NCBI GenBank assembly: GCA_947166275.1
Contig: CAMVDP010000006.1
Span: forward strand, 1 to 64,000
Length of the DNA: 64,000 nt
Origin: an uncultured Clostridia bacterium
Lineage (GTDB): Bacteria; Bacillota; Clostridia; Oscillospirales; Ruminococcaceae
Direction: 5' to 3'
Positions 25,358-33,411 of the stretch are shown here, piece after piece. The notes beneath the pieces were generated by a model. That model had not been told where the DNA came from. It worked only from the letters and a program-made list of their open reading frames with translations, and did no database searches. A program made the position numbers and the translations under genes. Position 1 is the first letter of the stretch. Each line of letters opens with the position of its first letter.

Positions 25358-26341
25358 TTATCCAAGCATATTGAAGTAAGATCCGCTTATATTCGATATC
25401 TGCGTGATATTGCCGCCATCGTTGTAAGCGCCTGCCTTCTGATAAAGATCGGTCTGCGAGTAAGCGGAGAGCTGCTTTGCCTGTTCTTCGATGAATTCCG
25501 CGAAGGAATCCTTCTTGCCGAACGCACGCTCGATATCCTTGTCATCTGCTTTTTCGAGCTGCGTCTTGTCAAGATTCAGTCTTCCGTCCTCGTCCTTGGT
25601 GATGCCCACATTCTTGAGCCGCGAGCTGTACGCATCAAGCATCTCGTTTATAAACTTCGATTTGCCGTTCACCGTATTGTTCTTCGAGTTGTTAACCGTA
25701 TCAGCGAAGGTGTTATAGCGGCTCACGAGCTTTTCCGCTGCTCCGTCGAGACGCTCAAGGTCACGTTCGCCGGATATCTCGTCGCGCTCCGCCGCAGCAC
25801 GCACCTCAAGTGCAGCCTCAGACACCTGCTTTGAGTGCTCGTTGAGAGCGTTGTTCTCCTTTGATACTTTGTCACCTGCGTGGTCGAGGTTCTGCTCAAG
25901 GAAGCTCCTGATATCACCGGGCTTTTCGGTATTCTTCGCTTCTTTGTCATTTTCCTTCCTGATGAGCTTCTCGGTAAGGTCAGGCTTCTGCGCTTGCTTT
26001 ACCGCATTGTTTACCTTCACGCCGCCGAGTATCGAGTCTATCTCATCGTTCGGCTTTATGCGCAGGTCATCGAATATCCTGCTCACCTGCTCTACCGAAT
26101 TCACCTGAAGATTTCCGAACAGCCTGCTTACTGCGCTTATCGGCGTGTTTTCAAGTTCCTTGAGTGTTTTCTGCGTCGCCTCGTCGGACTTTTCTCTGAG
26201 TGTATCGAGATACGCCTTGAAGATGCTCTGATTTAGGTTGAGGTCATCGTCCTTTGACGACGGAACATTGCTCAGGGTAAACTCCGTGCGCTGCTGTGCC
26301 GACATTTTTTTCAGCGCGTTGTAATCAATATTTATACTCAT
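25358..26341 (-). CDS. FliD/flagellar-cap-like helical protein, probably motility-associated
   Basis: 327 residues, ATG with GGAGGGG upstream. Highly helical and charged, no signal peptide, no Cys-rich or membrane segments. The segment near 235-300 (INEMLDAYSSRLKNVGITKDEDGRLNLDKTQLEKADD) resembles the C-terminal domain of filament-cap and hook-associated proteins, where a short GITxxxDGxLxLD hairpin joins long helices. The N-terminal half is much shorter than in a true FliD. A sigma-28-type promoter (26417-26444) precedes it, the kind that drives late flagellar and chemotaxis genes. Identification as a flagellar-axis protein is an inference; it could instead be a secreted helical protein of the same regulon. 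Confidence 0.5.
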   Translation of the reverse strand: MSINIDYNALKKMSAQQRTEFTLSNVPSSKDDDLNLNQSIFKAYLDTLREKSDEATQKTLKELENTPISAVSRLFGNLQVNSVEQVSRIFDDLRIKPNDEIDSILGGVKVNNAVKQAQKPDLTEKLIRKENDKEAKNTEKPGDIRSFLEQNLDHAGDKVSKENNALNEHSKQVSEAALEVRAAAERDEISGERDLERLDGAAEKLVSRYNTFADTVNNSKNNTVNGKSKFINEMLDAYSSRLKNVGITKDEDGRLNLDKTQLEKADDKDIERAFGKKDSFAEFIEEQAKQLSAYSQTDLYQKAGAYNDGGNITQISNISGSYFNMLG

Positions 26342-26416
26342 ATGATACCCCTCCTTCGGAAAAACTACACATATAATACGCTGCCATCACCGGCATGCGA
26401 TAATTATCCGTATATT

Positions 26417-26444
26417 ATATCGTCAGGCAACACGAAAAACTTTA
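26417..26444 (-). promoter_or_regulatory. Sigma-28 (SigD/FliA-type) promoter of the FliD-like gene
   Basis: Minus strand TAAA (26441-26444), 16-bp spacer, GACGATAT (26417-26424), against the consensus TAAA-N15-GCCGATAT (one mismatch). It overlaps a TATAAT, but no sigma-A -35 is visible. Confidence 0.65.
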
Positions 26445-26521
26445 GCTTTCTGACAAAATTTTTCAGTTTTTTTTTTGCTTTGCCATTAAACGGCATCATA
26501 ACAATGTTTTTTCGCTCCCGC

Positions 26522-26555
26522 TTCGACAGTCTTTACGGCAGGAACGCGCTATAAT
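26522..26555 (+). promoter_or_regulatory. spoIIG-type promoter with Spo0A-box-like -35 region
   Basis: TTCGACAGT (26522-26530; 7 of 9 to the inverted Spo0A box TTCGACAAA) is separated from TATAAT (26550-26555) by 21-22 bp. This over-long spacing is a hallmark of the B. subtilis spoIIG promoter, used by sigma-A with Spo0A~P. A second box-like sequence (TTTGTCAGA on the minus strand) lies near 26449-26457. Confidence 0.5.
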
Positions 26556-26581
26556 AACATAGGATACAGAAGGTGACCGGC

Positions 26582-27415
26582 ATGACTGTCTACATTGACG
26601 TACTTATCATAATGAACGTCTACATATCGTACTTCACGCTGCGCGCCGCGTCAAGGCTGCTTCACGAAGCATTACCGTTCAGGCGGCTCGCGCTTGCATC
26701 GGTGCTGGGCGGCTTCGCGTCTCTCGCGGCACTGATCGGTACGGACACTGTTCCTGCGCTCGCTGTAAGGCTGCTGCTCACGACGCTGATAACGCTCGCG
26801 GCGTTCGGGTACGGAAGCGTTAAGCTTCTCGCGCTGCGATCGTTCGTATGCTTCGCGGTGACCATGCTGATATGCGGAGCGGCAGTGCTGATACACGAGC
26901 TCACCGGCAGCAGCCTCATCTTCCCTGCCAACGGCTTCGTGTACGTAAACGTATCAGCACTCGTACTGGTCATATCCTCGGCAGTCATCTACGGTGTCCT
27001 CGCTCTGCTTCGCAGGGTATTCGACACCCCGGTCACTGACGTAATGCTGACACTTCGCGTCACGAACTTCGGCAGCACCGCTGAACTCACTGCCATTGCC
27101 GACACCGGCAGTCATCTGCGCGACTTCCTCACAGGGCTTCCCGTGATAGTCTGCAAGCGCTCCTCGCTTGCCCGCGTCACACCGCCGAATGTCACCGCAT
27201 ATCTCGACGGCGATGCCAGCGATGTATCGGGCATACGGCTGATACCCGCAGTCACGGTCTCGGGCAGCTCGGTGATGGCAGCGTTCCGCCCGGCTGAAAT
27301 ACGCGTGGACACCCCCGACGGTACAAAGCTTCTCACCGCACTGATCGCCCCGTCAGACAGCATTCCCTGCACCGAGAGCTTTGACGCGGTGATACCCGCG
27401 AAGCTATTAAGATAA
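26582..27415 (+). CDS. spoIIGA: Sporulation sigma-E factor-processing peptidase SpoIIGA
   Basis: 277 residues from the ATG at 26582 (AGAAGGTG six bases upstream); an in-frame GTG nine bases earlier overlaps the ribosome site. Five membrane helices fill residues 1-145, starting with the characteristic [20 protein letters not shown]. The cytoplasmic half is an aspartic-protease-like domain with the active-site [14 protein letters not shown] (Asp174). It cleaves the pro-sequence of sigma-E in the mother cell after the SpoIIR signal. The gene directly precedes sigE, the usual order, and has a spoIIG-type promoter. Confidence 0.92.
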   Translation: MTVYIDVLIIMNVYISYFTLRAASRLLHEALPFRRLALASVLGGFASLAALIGTDTVPALAVRLLLTTLITLAAFGYGSVKLLALRSFVCFAVTMLICGAAVLIHELTGSSLIFPANGFVYVNVSALVLVISSAVIYGVLALLRRVFDTPVTDVMLTLRVTNFGSTAELTAIADTGSHLRDFLTGLPVIVCKRSSLARVTPPNVTAYLDGDASDVSGIRLIPAVTVSGSSVMAAFRPAEIRVDTPDGTKLLTALIAPSDSIPCTESFDAVIPAKLLR

Positions 27416-27428
27416 AGGAGAGAAAACA

Positions 27429-28139
27429 ATGAACACTATTACAGGCATCAACGAAATAATACGTCGGATAACCGCACGCCGCCGTATCTGCGGAGTCTAC
27501 TACATAAACGGCTCCGACAATCTGCCCGCACCGCTCACGAAGGAGGAGGAGGAGGCAGCGTTCGAGGGACTTCGGCATGATTCGCAGGAGGCGCGTGACA
27601 CGCTGATAACGCACAATCTGCGATTGGTAGTATACATCGCAAAGAAGTTCGAGTCCACCGGCATCGGCATCGAGGACCTGATATCCATAGGCACCATAGG
27701 GCTCATCAAAGCTGTCAACACTTTCAGCCCCGACAAGAACATCAAGCTTGCCACCTATGCTTCGCGCTGCATTGAGAACGAGATACTGATGTTCCTGCGC
27801 AAGGCGAACCAGTACCGCTCGGAGATCTCGATCGAGGAGCCGCTGAACATAGACTGGGACGGCAACGAGCTGCTGCTCGCGGATGTGCTCGGCACCGATG
27901 ACGATGTGGTGAATGAGAGCATAGAGAGCGAGGCGGAGCGCAAGCTGCTGCTTGACTCGGTGGCAAAGCTGCCCGAGCGTGAGCGCTTCATAATGGAGAA
28001 GCGCTTCGGTCTCGTTGACGGCAGGGAGATGACCCAGAAGGAGGTCGCCGACCTCATCGGCATATCACAAAGCTACATCTCGCGCCTTGAAAAGCGCATA
28101 ATAAAGCGGCTTCGCAAGGAGCTCGAAAAGATAACATGA
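27429..28139 (+). CDS. sigE: RNA polymerase sporulation sigma-E factor
   Basis: 236 residues, ATG with AAGGAG upstream, 13 bases after spoIIGA. A short pro-sequence (about the first 27 residues) precedes a sigma-70 region 2 with [36 protein letters not shown], the region 2.4 motif [18 protein letters not shown]-like (here [10 protein letters not shown]), and a region 4 helix-turn-helix ([27 protein letters not shown]). Sigma-E directs mother-cell transcription early in sporulation after removal of the pro-sequence by SpoIIGA. Length and order match the spoIIG operon. No sigG gene follows, unlike in Bacillus. Confidence 0.96.
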   Translation: MNTITGINEIIRRITARRRICGVYYINGSDNLPAPLTKEEEEAAFEGLRHDSQEARDTLITHNLRLVVYIAKKFESTGIGIEDLISIGTIGLIKAVNTFSPDKNIKLATYASRCIENEILMFLRKANQYRSEISIEEPLNIDWDGNELLLADVLGTDDDVVNESIESEAERKLLLDSVAKLPERERFIMEKRFGLVDGREMTQKEVADLIGISQSYISRLEKRIIKRLRKELEKIT

Positions 28140-28202
28140 CATACCCGAACGAACGGACTCCCCCGCATCTGCGAGATAGTCTGTTTGTTTTTCGAAAATA
28201 TT

Positions 28203-28224
28203 TTATCGTTTTTCGATAATTTTC
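28203..28224 (+). terminator. Weak hairpin terminator after sigE
   Basis: 6-bp AT-rich stem TTATCG/CGATAA with T5 loop followed by TTTTC. Marginal stability. Confidence 0.35.
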
Positions 28225-28226
28225 TA

Positions 28227-28255
28227 TTGACAAACGACTAAAGGTGTGGTATAAT
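28227..28255 (+). promoter_or_regulatory. Consensus sigma-A promoter of the DUF2975/DUF4173 cluster
   Basis: TTGACA (28227-28232), 17 bp, TATAAT (28250-28255). The ATG overlapping the -10 therefore cannot be the start of the first gene. Confidence 0.9.
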
Positions 28256-28277
28256 GCAGATCATAGAGGTGAAAAGC

Positions 28278-28469
28278 ATGGGATACGCGGCATTATTATC
28301 CGTTACCGGCGCGGCGGTATGGTACGCGCTGTACCGGCTTGACAGGCGGCAGCGCATACGAAAGGCGCTGCGTGACGGAAAACCGGCGGAGCTCCTGCCG
28401 GCGCGAGTGTTCTGGATAGTTTCCGGCATCGCGGGACAGCTTTTTCACTATGGCTTTGCAGTACTTTAA
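28278..28469 (+). CDS. Small membrane protein of unknown function
   Basis: 63 residues from the ATG at 28278 (AGAGGTG seven bases upstream), first gene behind a consensus promoter. Two hydrophobic segments (GYAALLSVTGAAVWYALY and RVFWIVSGIAGQLFHYGFAVL) flank a strongly basic loop (RLDRRQRIRKALRDGK), a helical-hairpin membrane layout. I do not recognise a family. The DUF2975 gene begins 22 bases after its stop, so it is part of the same transcript. Confidence 0.55.
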   Translation: MGYAALLSVTGAAVWYALYRLDRRQRIRKALRDGKPAELLPARVFWIVSGIAGQLFHYGFAVL

Positions 28470-28491
28470 TAAAATGGGGAGAAATGAACGC

Positions 28492-28944
28492 ATGAACATC
28501 AAATGGACAAAGGAACGCTCGCTGCTGCTTTCAAGAGCGCTGACATGGGCGGTACTTGCGCTGGCGATCGCGGTGTTGTTCCTGATACCGATAATCACGA
28601 TATGGTACGATAACGTATCTGGCAAGGAGCCGATAATGCCCGTGCTGACAGTATGCTTCTACCTGTGCGACATTCTCGCGATAATCGCGCTGTGGGAGCT
28701 CAAGACTTTGCTCGCGAACATCTCGAAGCAGGAGCTCTTCACCGAGCGCAACACCCGCTGCGTTCGCATCATCTCATGGTGCTGCTTCGGAGTCGCTGCG
28801 GTATTCGCGGCACTGACGTTCTGGCGGCTGCTCGCGCTGCTGGTGGCGTTCATCGCGGCATTCGTGGGGCTGATACTCCGTGTTGTGAAGAACATGCTCG
28901 CGGCAGCTGCGGAGCTTCGCGAAGAGAACGACTACACGATATAG
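28492..28944 (+). CDS. DUF2975 membrane protein
   Basis: 150 residues from the ATG at 28492, which has GGGGAG about ten bases upstream. Four helices (about 13-35, 52-72, 95-115, 118-138) with the DUF2975 pattern: a LxNISKQELFTERNTRCVRIISWC segment between helices 2 and 3 and an acidic C-terminus. This family is almost always paired with a tiny Cro-type regulator, as here (next gene, 10 bases on), like YoaS/YozG in B. subtilis. The biochemical role is unknown. Confidence 0.8.
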   Translation: MNIKWTKERSLLLSRALTWAVLALAIAVLFLIPIITIWYDNVSGKEPIMPVLTVCFYLCDILAIIALWELKTLLANISKQELFTERNTRCVRIISWCCFGVAAVFAALTFWRLLALLVAFIAAFVGLILRVVKNMLAAAAELREENDYTI

Positions 28945-28954
28945 GAGGTGCGCC

Positions 28955-29167
28955 ATGCCGATAATCGTAAACATCGACGTTATGATGGCAAAGCGCAAGA
29001 TGTCCGCCGGTGAGCTCGCCGAGCGCATTGACATCACTCCCGCCAATCTGTCGATACTCAAAAACAACAAGGCAAAGGCTGTGCGGTTTTCAACGCTTGA
29101 AGCGCTGTGCCGCGAGCTCGACTGTCAACCCGGAGATATTCTCGAATTTGTCAAGGAGGATAAGTAA
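28955..29167 (+). CDS. Small Cro/YozG-type helix-turn-helix regulator
   Basis: 70 residues, ATG preceded by AGGAGG. A single HTH domain of the Xre type: MAKRKMSAGELAERIDITPANLSILKNNKAKAVRF, then the helix STLEALCRELDCQPGDIL. This is the usual DNA-binding partner of DUF2975 proteins and probably regulates this cluster. The stop is one base before the ATG of the DUF4173 gene. Confidence 0.88.
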   Translation: MPIIVNIDVMMAKRKMSAGELAERIDITPANLSILKNNKAKAVRFSTLEALCRELDCQPGDILEFVKEDK

Positions 29168-29168
29168 A

Positions 29169-30683
29169 ATGGACGAACAGGTATTACAGAATCCGACGAA
29201 GGTGCCTGTGCAAACTGCGGCACCCGCCGCGCCGAAAACGGCGATACGCCCGCATGACTGCGTATTCGTATGGATCTCGCTGGTACTCGGATTTCTCGCA
29301 GTGCGCTACGGGATATACAATCAGAACGGCTTCATCACGACCGCAGTCTCGCTCGCGATATTCGCGTGCAGCTGTGTATACGTGCTGAAAAGCGGGCAGC
29401 ACCCCACAGTGCGCCAGTGGCTGCTCGGAGGCGTGATATGCGTGTTCTCGTTCGTGTACTCGCTCACATCCAGTGTTCTGCTGCACGCGCTGTGCTTCGT
29501 GTTCCTGATCGCGGCGCAGTGCTGGTGGGTGCAGGCGATAGCGATCAAGGCACGCTTCGTGACGCGTTTTTTCATGTTTGACCTTATCCGCACGGTGCTC
29601 GTGCAGCCGCTTCGTGACATTGGTTCAGCGCCACGCTCGATGAAGGCCTCGCTTCACGGCTCCCGGAAAGCTTTGGCCGTGCGCAATGCTATGATAGGCA
29701 TTATCGTTATGATACCGCTCACTCTGGTCGTGGGAGTACTTCTCGCGGAAGCCGACAGCGGCGTTAACAGAATGATGAGCCAGCTGCTCCGGCTCCTCAC
29801 CGACAACGTGATATCGATGATATTCCAGATCATTCTCGGCATACCCACGGGAATGCTGATTTTCACAATGTTTCGCGCCGACGCAGTGCAGAAGCTGTAC
29901 CCGCTGCCGTCCGATATCTACTACCATGACAAAGTCAGCCGACTTGCGGTGATCCCCGCCTCGGCAGTGTACGCAGGCGTCACCCCGATATGCCTTCTGT
30001 ACCTGATGTACTTCATCTCCCAGGCAAACTGGTTTCTGTCAGCATTTGTGGGCAGGCTCCCGTCTGACACGTGCTACTCGGAGTACGCGCGGCGCGGCTT
30101 CTTCCAGCTCTGCATGGTTGCTGTGATAAACCTCGCAGTGATACTGTGTATGCTCGCGTTTGCGAAAAGAAACGGCGAGAAGCACACCGGGCTTAAGGTC
30201 TACACCTGCATGATAAGCGTATTCACGCTGTTCATCATCTCTACGGCGCTTGCGAAGATGTTCCTGTATATCGGCGAATACGGTCTTACACGGCTTCGTT
30301 TCTATACTTCGTGGTTCATGGTACTGCTCACGGTGATATTCGCTGTACTCGGGGTACGTGCATTCGTACCGAAGCTTCGTACTGCCGCGGCAATATCAAC
30401 AGGGTTCATCGTGCTGTTCGGAGCACTGTGCTTCTCCCGCCCGGACGCGGTGATAGCGGAGTACAATATATCGCTGTACGAACAGGGCGTGCTCGAAAAC
30501 CTTGATGTAAGGATGCTGTGCGAGCTCTCGGACGACGCGTATGCTGTGATGCTTGACCACCGCGGAACGGTGAGCGATGACCCGATATTCGAAAAATACC
30601 TGAAATACCGACTCAACGATTACGAAAAAGACCCGCTCCTGACACTCAACGCAAGTGCACAGGCAGTCATCTCGAAAGCCTGA
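29169..30683 (+). CDS. DUF4173/DUF4153-type polytopic membrane protein
   Basis: 504 residues from the ATG at 29169, with AAGGAGG nine bases upstream inside the preceding gene's end. A soluble N-terminal tail (about 25 residues) leads to roughly a dozen membrane helices; the core has the DUF4173 features TDNVISMIFQIILGIPTGMLIF and AVIPASAVYAGVTPICLLYLMYFISQ. The C-terminal 90 residues are soluble, with LDVRMLCELSDDAYAVMLDHRG. Function is unknown. Together with DUF2975 and the HTH protein it forms a cluster I have seen in many Firmicutes. It ends just before a strong terminator. Confidence 0.78.
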   Translation: MDEQVLQNPTKVPVQTAAPAAPKTAIRPHDCVFVWISLVLGFLAVRYGIYNQNGFITTAVSLAIFACSCVYVLKSGQHPTVRQWLLGGVICVFSFVYSLTSSVLLHALCFVFLIAAQCWWVQAIAIKARFVTRFFMFDLIRTVLVQPLRDIGSAPRSMKASLHGSRKALAVRNAMIGIIVMIPLTLVVGVLLAEADSGVNRMMSQLLRLLTDNVISMIFQIILGIPTGMLIFTMFRADAVQKLYPLPSDIYYHDKVSRLAVIPASAVYAGVTPICLLYLMYFISQANWFLSAFVGRLPSDTCYSEYARRGFFQLCMVAVINLAVILCMLAFAKRNGEKHTGLKVYTCMISVFTLFIISTALAKMFLYIGEYGLTRLRFYTSWFMVLLTVIFAVLGVRAFVPKLRTAAAISTGFIVLFGALCFSRPDAVIAEYNISLYEQGVLENLDVRMLCELSDDAYAVMLDHRGTVSDDPIFEKYLKYRLNDYEKDPLLTLNASAQAVISKA

Positions 30684-30702
30684 TTTCTGCAATACGCAGA
30701 AT

Positions 30703-30734
30703 AAAGCACGTGTGCTCCGGCACACGTGCTTTTT
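30703..30734 (+). terminator. Intrinsic terminator of the DUF4173 cluster
   Basis: 12-bp stem AAAGCACGTGTG/CACACGTGCTTT, six-base loop, T5 tail. Confidence 0.92.
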
Positions 30735-30769
30735 GCGCTCATTCTGTACGGCGACTGAATGAGTTTATA

Positions 30770-30798
30770 TTGACATTCTTTGTATTTCATGATATAAT
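30770..30798 (+). promoter_or_regulatory. Consensus sigma-A promoter of the SpoIIE-type phosphatase
   Basis: TTGACA (30770-30775), 17 bp, TATAAT (30793-30798). Confidence 0.9.
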
Positions 30799-30883
30799 CC
30801 TATTATGGTGAGATCTGTCACGATCATGTTATATGATCTCCAGGCTTCTCATTATGATACAGTCGTTGAAAAGGAGGAAAACA

Positions 30884-32569
30884 ATGGGCAGCAAAGTAAG
30901 GTTCCCTCTTAAACTGAAATCTACCATAATAGTAGTAGTTTTATCCGCAGTGCTCTGCACTGTCTCGATACTTATGAGCGCCATTAGGTTCTCAAGAACA
31001 AACGAAGAAAACTTCAAAAACCAGGCAAGCGACCTTGCACTTACCGCAGCGTTCACCGTCGACGGCGATGCTCTGAAAATAGTCAGAGAAAGGATATTTG
31101 AGATCTTTTCGACTATCCCGGAGGACGAGGTCGTTCTGAGCGACTATTGGGGCAGCGATGAATTCAACGCACAGCTTGAGATATTCGCACCGGTCATGGA
31201 CATGCCCGAATACAATACGGTGCTCGAACAGCTCAGCAAGACGCAGAAAGCCGGCATTTCCACACTTTCCTCGGTATATACCATGGATTACTGTTTCGAT
31301 GGTTCTATGCCTTATGCACTGTATCTTGTCGATGCAGCCGAGGAAGACACGTGTATCCCGGGAGTAATAGACAGCGCTGATGAGGCAGACTGGCTGCACG
31401 CAAAGGAACACGAACCTATGGAGCCTTATATCACGAATTACGAGGCTTACGGCTGGCTTGTTACTGCCACTGCGCCGATATTTGACAGCAACGGCGAGTA
31501 TGTGGGAGCTATCGGCATAGATCTTGACATGAACGAAATAAAGGCGAACGAGACCCAGTTCATTCTGATACTTGCCATAACGCTTGTTGCTATTACGGCG
31601 GTTATCTGCATCCTCATGCTCGTGATAATCGACCTTACTGTCATACGCCCGATAAACACGCTTTCCGATGTGGCTGCTGGCTACATAAGCGACAACGAGA
31701 GCAAGAAGAAGTTCTCTGACGTTAACATAAGACGCTCCGACGAGATCGGAAACCTGTCCGGTGCCATGGTCAAAATGGAACAGGATATCAGCAATTACAT
31801 CAACGATATCACCAGGATCACCTCGGAAAAAGAACGTATCGTTGCCGAGCTCAATGTCGCGACAAAAATACAGGCGGACATGCTTCCGACAGACTTCCCG
31901 AAACGCAGTGATATCGAGCTGTTCGCGGCTATGACTCCCGCAAAGGAAGTGGGCGGAGACTTCTACGATTTCTTCTTCATTGATGATGACCACATCGCCC
32001 TCGTCATGGCTGATGTATCGGGCAAGGGAGTTCCAGCCGCTCTGTTCTGCGTAGTCGCGAAGGCTATACTGCGCGATAAGGCGATGCTCGGCGATGACCC
32101 GGCAGCTGTGCTTTATGACGTAAACAACATCCTTTGCAGCAATAACAAAGCAGGTCTGTTCATTACAGTATGGCTCGGTATCCTCGATATCCGCACCGGC
32201 ATCGTGCAATACGCGAACGCGGGTCACGAATACCCTGTTATCGGTATCAGTAACAAGTCCGTCGAGGTCATTGAAAAGGAGAACTGCCCGCCGCTCGCAG
32301 CTATGGAAAACACTGAATACATCAACGAAAAGATACAGCTTGAAAAGGGCAACCATCTGTTCCTCTACACCGACGGAGTTCCCGAAGCGAAAGCTCCCGA
32401 CGGCTCACGCTTTGGCATGGACAAGCTCGTTAAGGTGCTTGAACGCTGCAACAACATGTCACCTGAAGATCTCGTCACCACAGTCAAGCATGAGGTCGAT
32501 GATTTCCAGTCCAAGAACGACCCGTTCGATGATGTGACTATCATGACTGTTGTGTGGAACGGCAAATAA
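30884..32569 (+). CDS. Membrane sensor PP2C phosphatase (SpoIIE/RsbU type) with HAMP domain
   Basis: 561 residues from the ATG at 30884, with AAGGAGG seven bases upstream; an earlier ATG at 30833 has none. Layout: helix 1 (about 12-32), an extracytoplasmic sensor of about 200 residues ending in a Cache-like YVGAIGIDLDMNEI, helix 2 (about 238-262), HAMP (about 262-315), a coiled linker, then a PP2C phosphatase at 335-560. Metal-binding motifs are present: GGDFYDFFFIDDDHIALVMADVSGKGVPAAL, YANAGHEYP, YTDGVPEA and DPFDDVTIMTV. Such enzymes dephosphorylate anti-anti-sigma (STAS) proteins in partner-switching cascades. No STAS or anti-sigma gene is adjacent, so the target is elsewhere. Confidence 0.92.
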   Translation: MGSKVRFPLKLKSTIIVVVLSAVLCTVSILMSAIRFSRTNEENFKNQASDLALTAAFTVDGDALKIVRERIFEIFSTIPEDEVVLSDYWGSDEFNAQLEIFAPVMDMPEYNTVLEQLSKTQKAGISTLSSVYTMDYCFDGSMPYALYLVDAAEEDTCIPGVIDSADEADWLHAKEHEPMEPYITNYEAYGWLVTATAPIFDSNGEYVGAIGIDLDMNEIKANETQFILILAITLVAITAVICILMLVIIDLTVIRPINTLSDVAAGYISDNESKKKFSDVNIRRSDEIGNLSGAMVKMEQDISNYINDITRITSEKERIVAELNVATKIQADMLPTDFPKRSDIELFAAMTPAKEVGGDFYDFFFIDDDHIALVMADVSGKGVPAALFCVVAKAILRDKAMLGDDPAAVLYDVNNILCSNNKAGLFITVWLGILDIRTGIVQYANAGHEYPVIGISNKSVEVIEKENCPPLAAMENTEYINEKIQLEKGNHLFLYTDGVPEAKAPDGSRFGMDKLVKVLERCNNMSPEDLVTTVKHEVDDFQSKNDPFDDVTIMTVVWNGK

Positions 32570-32585
32570 TACGATAATGCGAAAC

Positions 32586-32626
32586 AAAAGCCCGTACAGC
32601 GGTCAAGCTGTACGGGCTTTTCTTTT
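32586..32626 (+). terminator. Bidirectional terminator between the phosphatase and the 224-aa gene
   Basis: 15-bp stem AAAAGCCCGTACAGC with its complement, six-base loop; T-rich tails on both strands, serving both convergent genes. Confidence 0.92.
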
Positions 32627-32640
32627 CGTAATGACGCAGT

Positions 32641-33315
32641 TTAATCTGCGACAGCCTGTGCAGTGGTGCCTGCGAGCTCGTTTGCCCAGTCGTCAAAGCC
32701 TTTCTGCACACGGTCGTATGTATCATAGCTTACGGTGGGGAGCTTTCCCTTGCCGCCGAAGATCTTCTCGGACTCTGCAAAGCCCTGTTCGAAGGCGCTC
32801 TTCAGTTCGTCAAACTTCGAACCGTCACCGTCCGCGAGCTGCTTGGCGAAATCAAGGATACGGTTTGCGGTCTTTTCCGCGCCCCAATAATCCTCTTCAT
32901 GCTCTTCTTCGTCGAACGAGCTCAATATCTCCTCAAGCTCCTTCATTGCGTCGGTCTTGTTCGCGTCCTTGTACTGCTCATTGAACATCTGACGGACATA
33001 GTCCTTCATTCCCTCGTTCTTGAGCTGAAGCGCGCTCTTGTTCCGGGGAACGGATGTGTTCTCCTTTACCTTCTGCTGATTTGCGGCCTCATGATTGCTG
33101 TCCGGGTCTGTACCGGAATTTGTTGTTCCGCTGCGGTTATCTGTAACCGTCGCCTTGGTGTAGGACGGTGAGAATGTTGCGCCCGACTTCACGAACTTAT
33201 CGGTGGAATCGGCAGCAAGCGTGGTGTCCTTCTTCTCGGAGATCTGTTCCGAGGATTTGGGCTGGGTAGCGTATGTCACAGCCGACTGTTCCATTACTCT
33301 TCCGACACTTAACAT
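32641..33315 (-). CDS. Motility-regulon protein of unknown function
   Basis: 224 residues, ATG with AAAGGAG nine bases upstream. The first 110 residues are polar and low in hydrophobics (probably disordered); the rest is helical, with KDYVRQMFNEQYKDANKTDAMKEL, an acidic stretch EEILSSFDEEEHEEDYW, and a C-terminal LPTVSYDTYDRVQKGFDDWANEL. I recall this C-terminal motif in small proteins near flagellar genes of Clostridia, but have no function for it. No signal peptide. A GCCGATAT with TCAA 15 bp upstream (33367-33393) is a sigma-28 promoter, and the che operon ends 97 bases away, supporting a motility role. Confidence 0.55.
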   Translation of the reverse strand: MLSVGRVMEQSAVTYATQPKSSEQISEKKDTTLAADSTDKFVKSGATFSPSYTKATVTDNRSGTTNSGTDPDSNHEAANQQKVKENTSVPRNKSALQLKNEGMKDYVRQMFNEQYKDANKTDAMKELEEILSSFDEEEHEEDYWGAEKTANRILDFAKQLADGDGSKFDELKSAFEQGFAESEKIFGGKGKLPTVSYDTYDRVQKGFDDWANELAGTTAQAVAD

Positions 33316-33366
33316 ATTTATCAGCTCCTTTCGCTGTTGTTGACGGAATACATCCTGTCAATTATT

Positions 33367-33393
33367 ATATCGGCAAAAAAACCCGAAACTTGA
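33367..33393 (-). promoter_or_regulatory. Sigma-28-type promoter of the 224-aa gene
   Basis: Minus strand TCAA (33390-33393), 15-bp spacer, GCCGATAT (33367-33374): perfect -10, one mismatch in the -35 TAAA. It is interleaved with the che-operon terminator. Confidence 0.65.
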
Positions 33394-33404
33394 TAGGTTC
33401 CGGG
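33375..33404 (-). terminator. Intrinsic terminator of the che operon
   Basis: Minus strand stem CCCGGAACC-loop-AGTTTCGGG (one bulge) followed by seven T residues, immediately after cheB. Confidence 0.8.
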
Positions 33405-33411
33405 AATTTTT

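Noticed and set aside
28254-28277. ATG at 28254 as start of the small membrane protein
   Set aside because: It overlaps the consensus -10 (28250-28255), so it would not be in the transcript; the ATG at 28278 has a ribosome site.
30992-32356. 454-codon minus-strand frame opposite the SpoIIE-type phosphatase
   Set aside because: The phosphatase has full catalytic motifs, promoter and ribosome site; the shadow has none.
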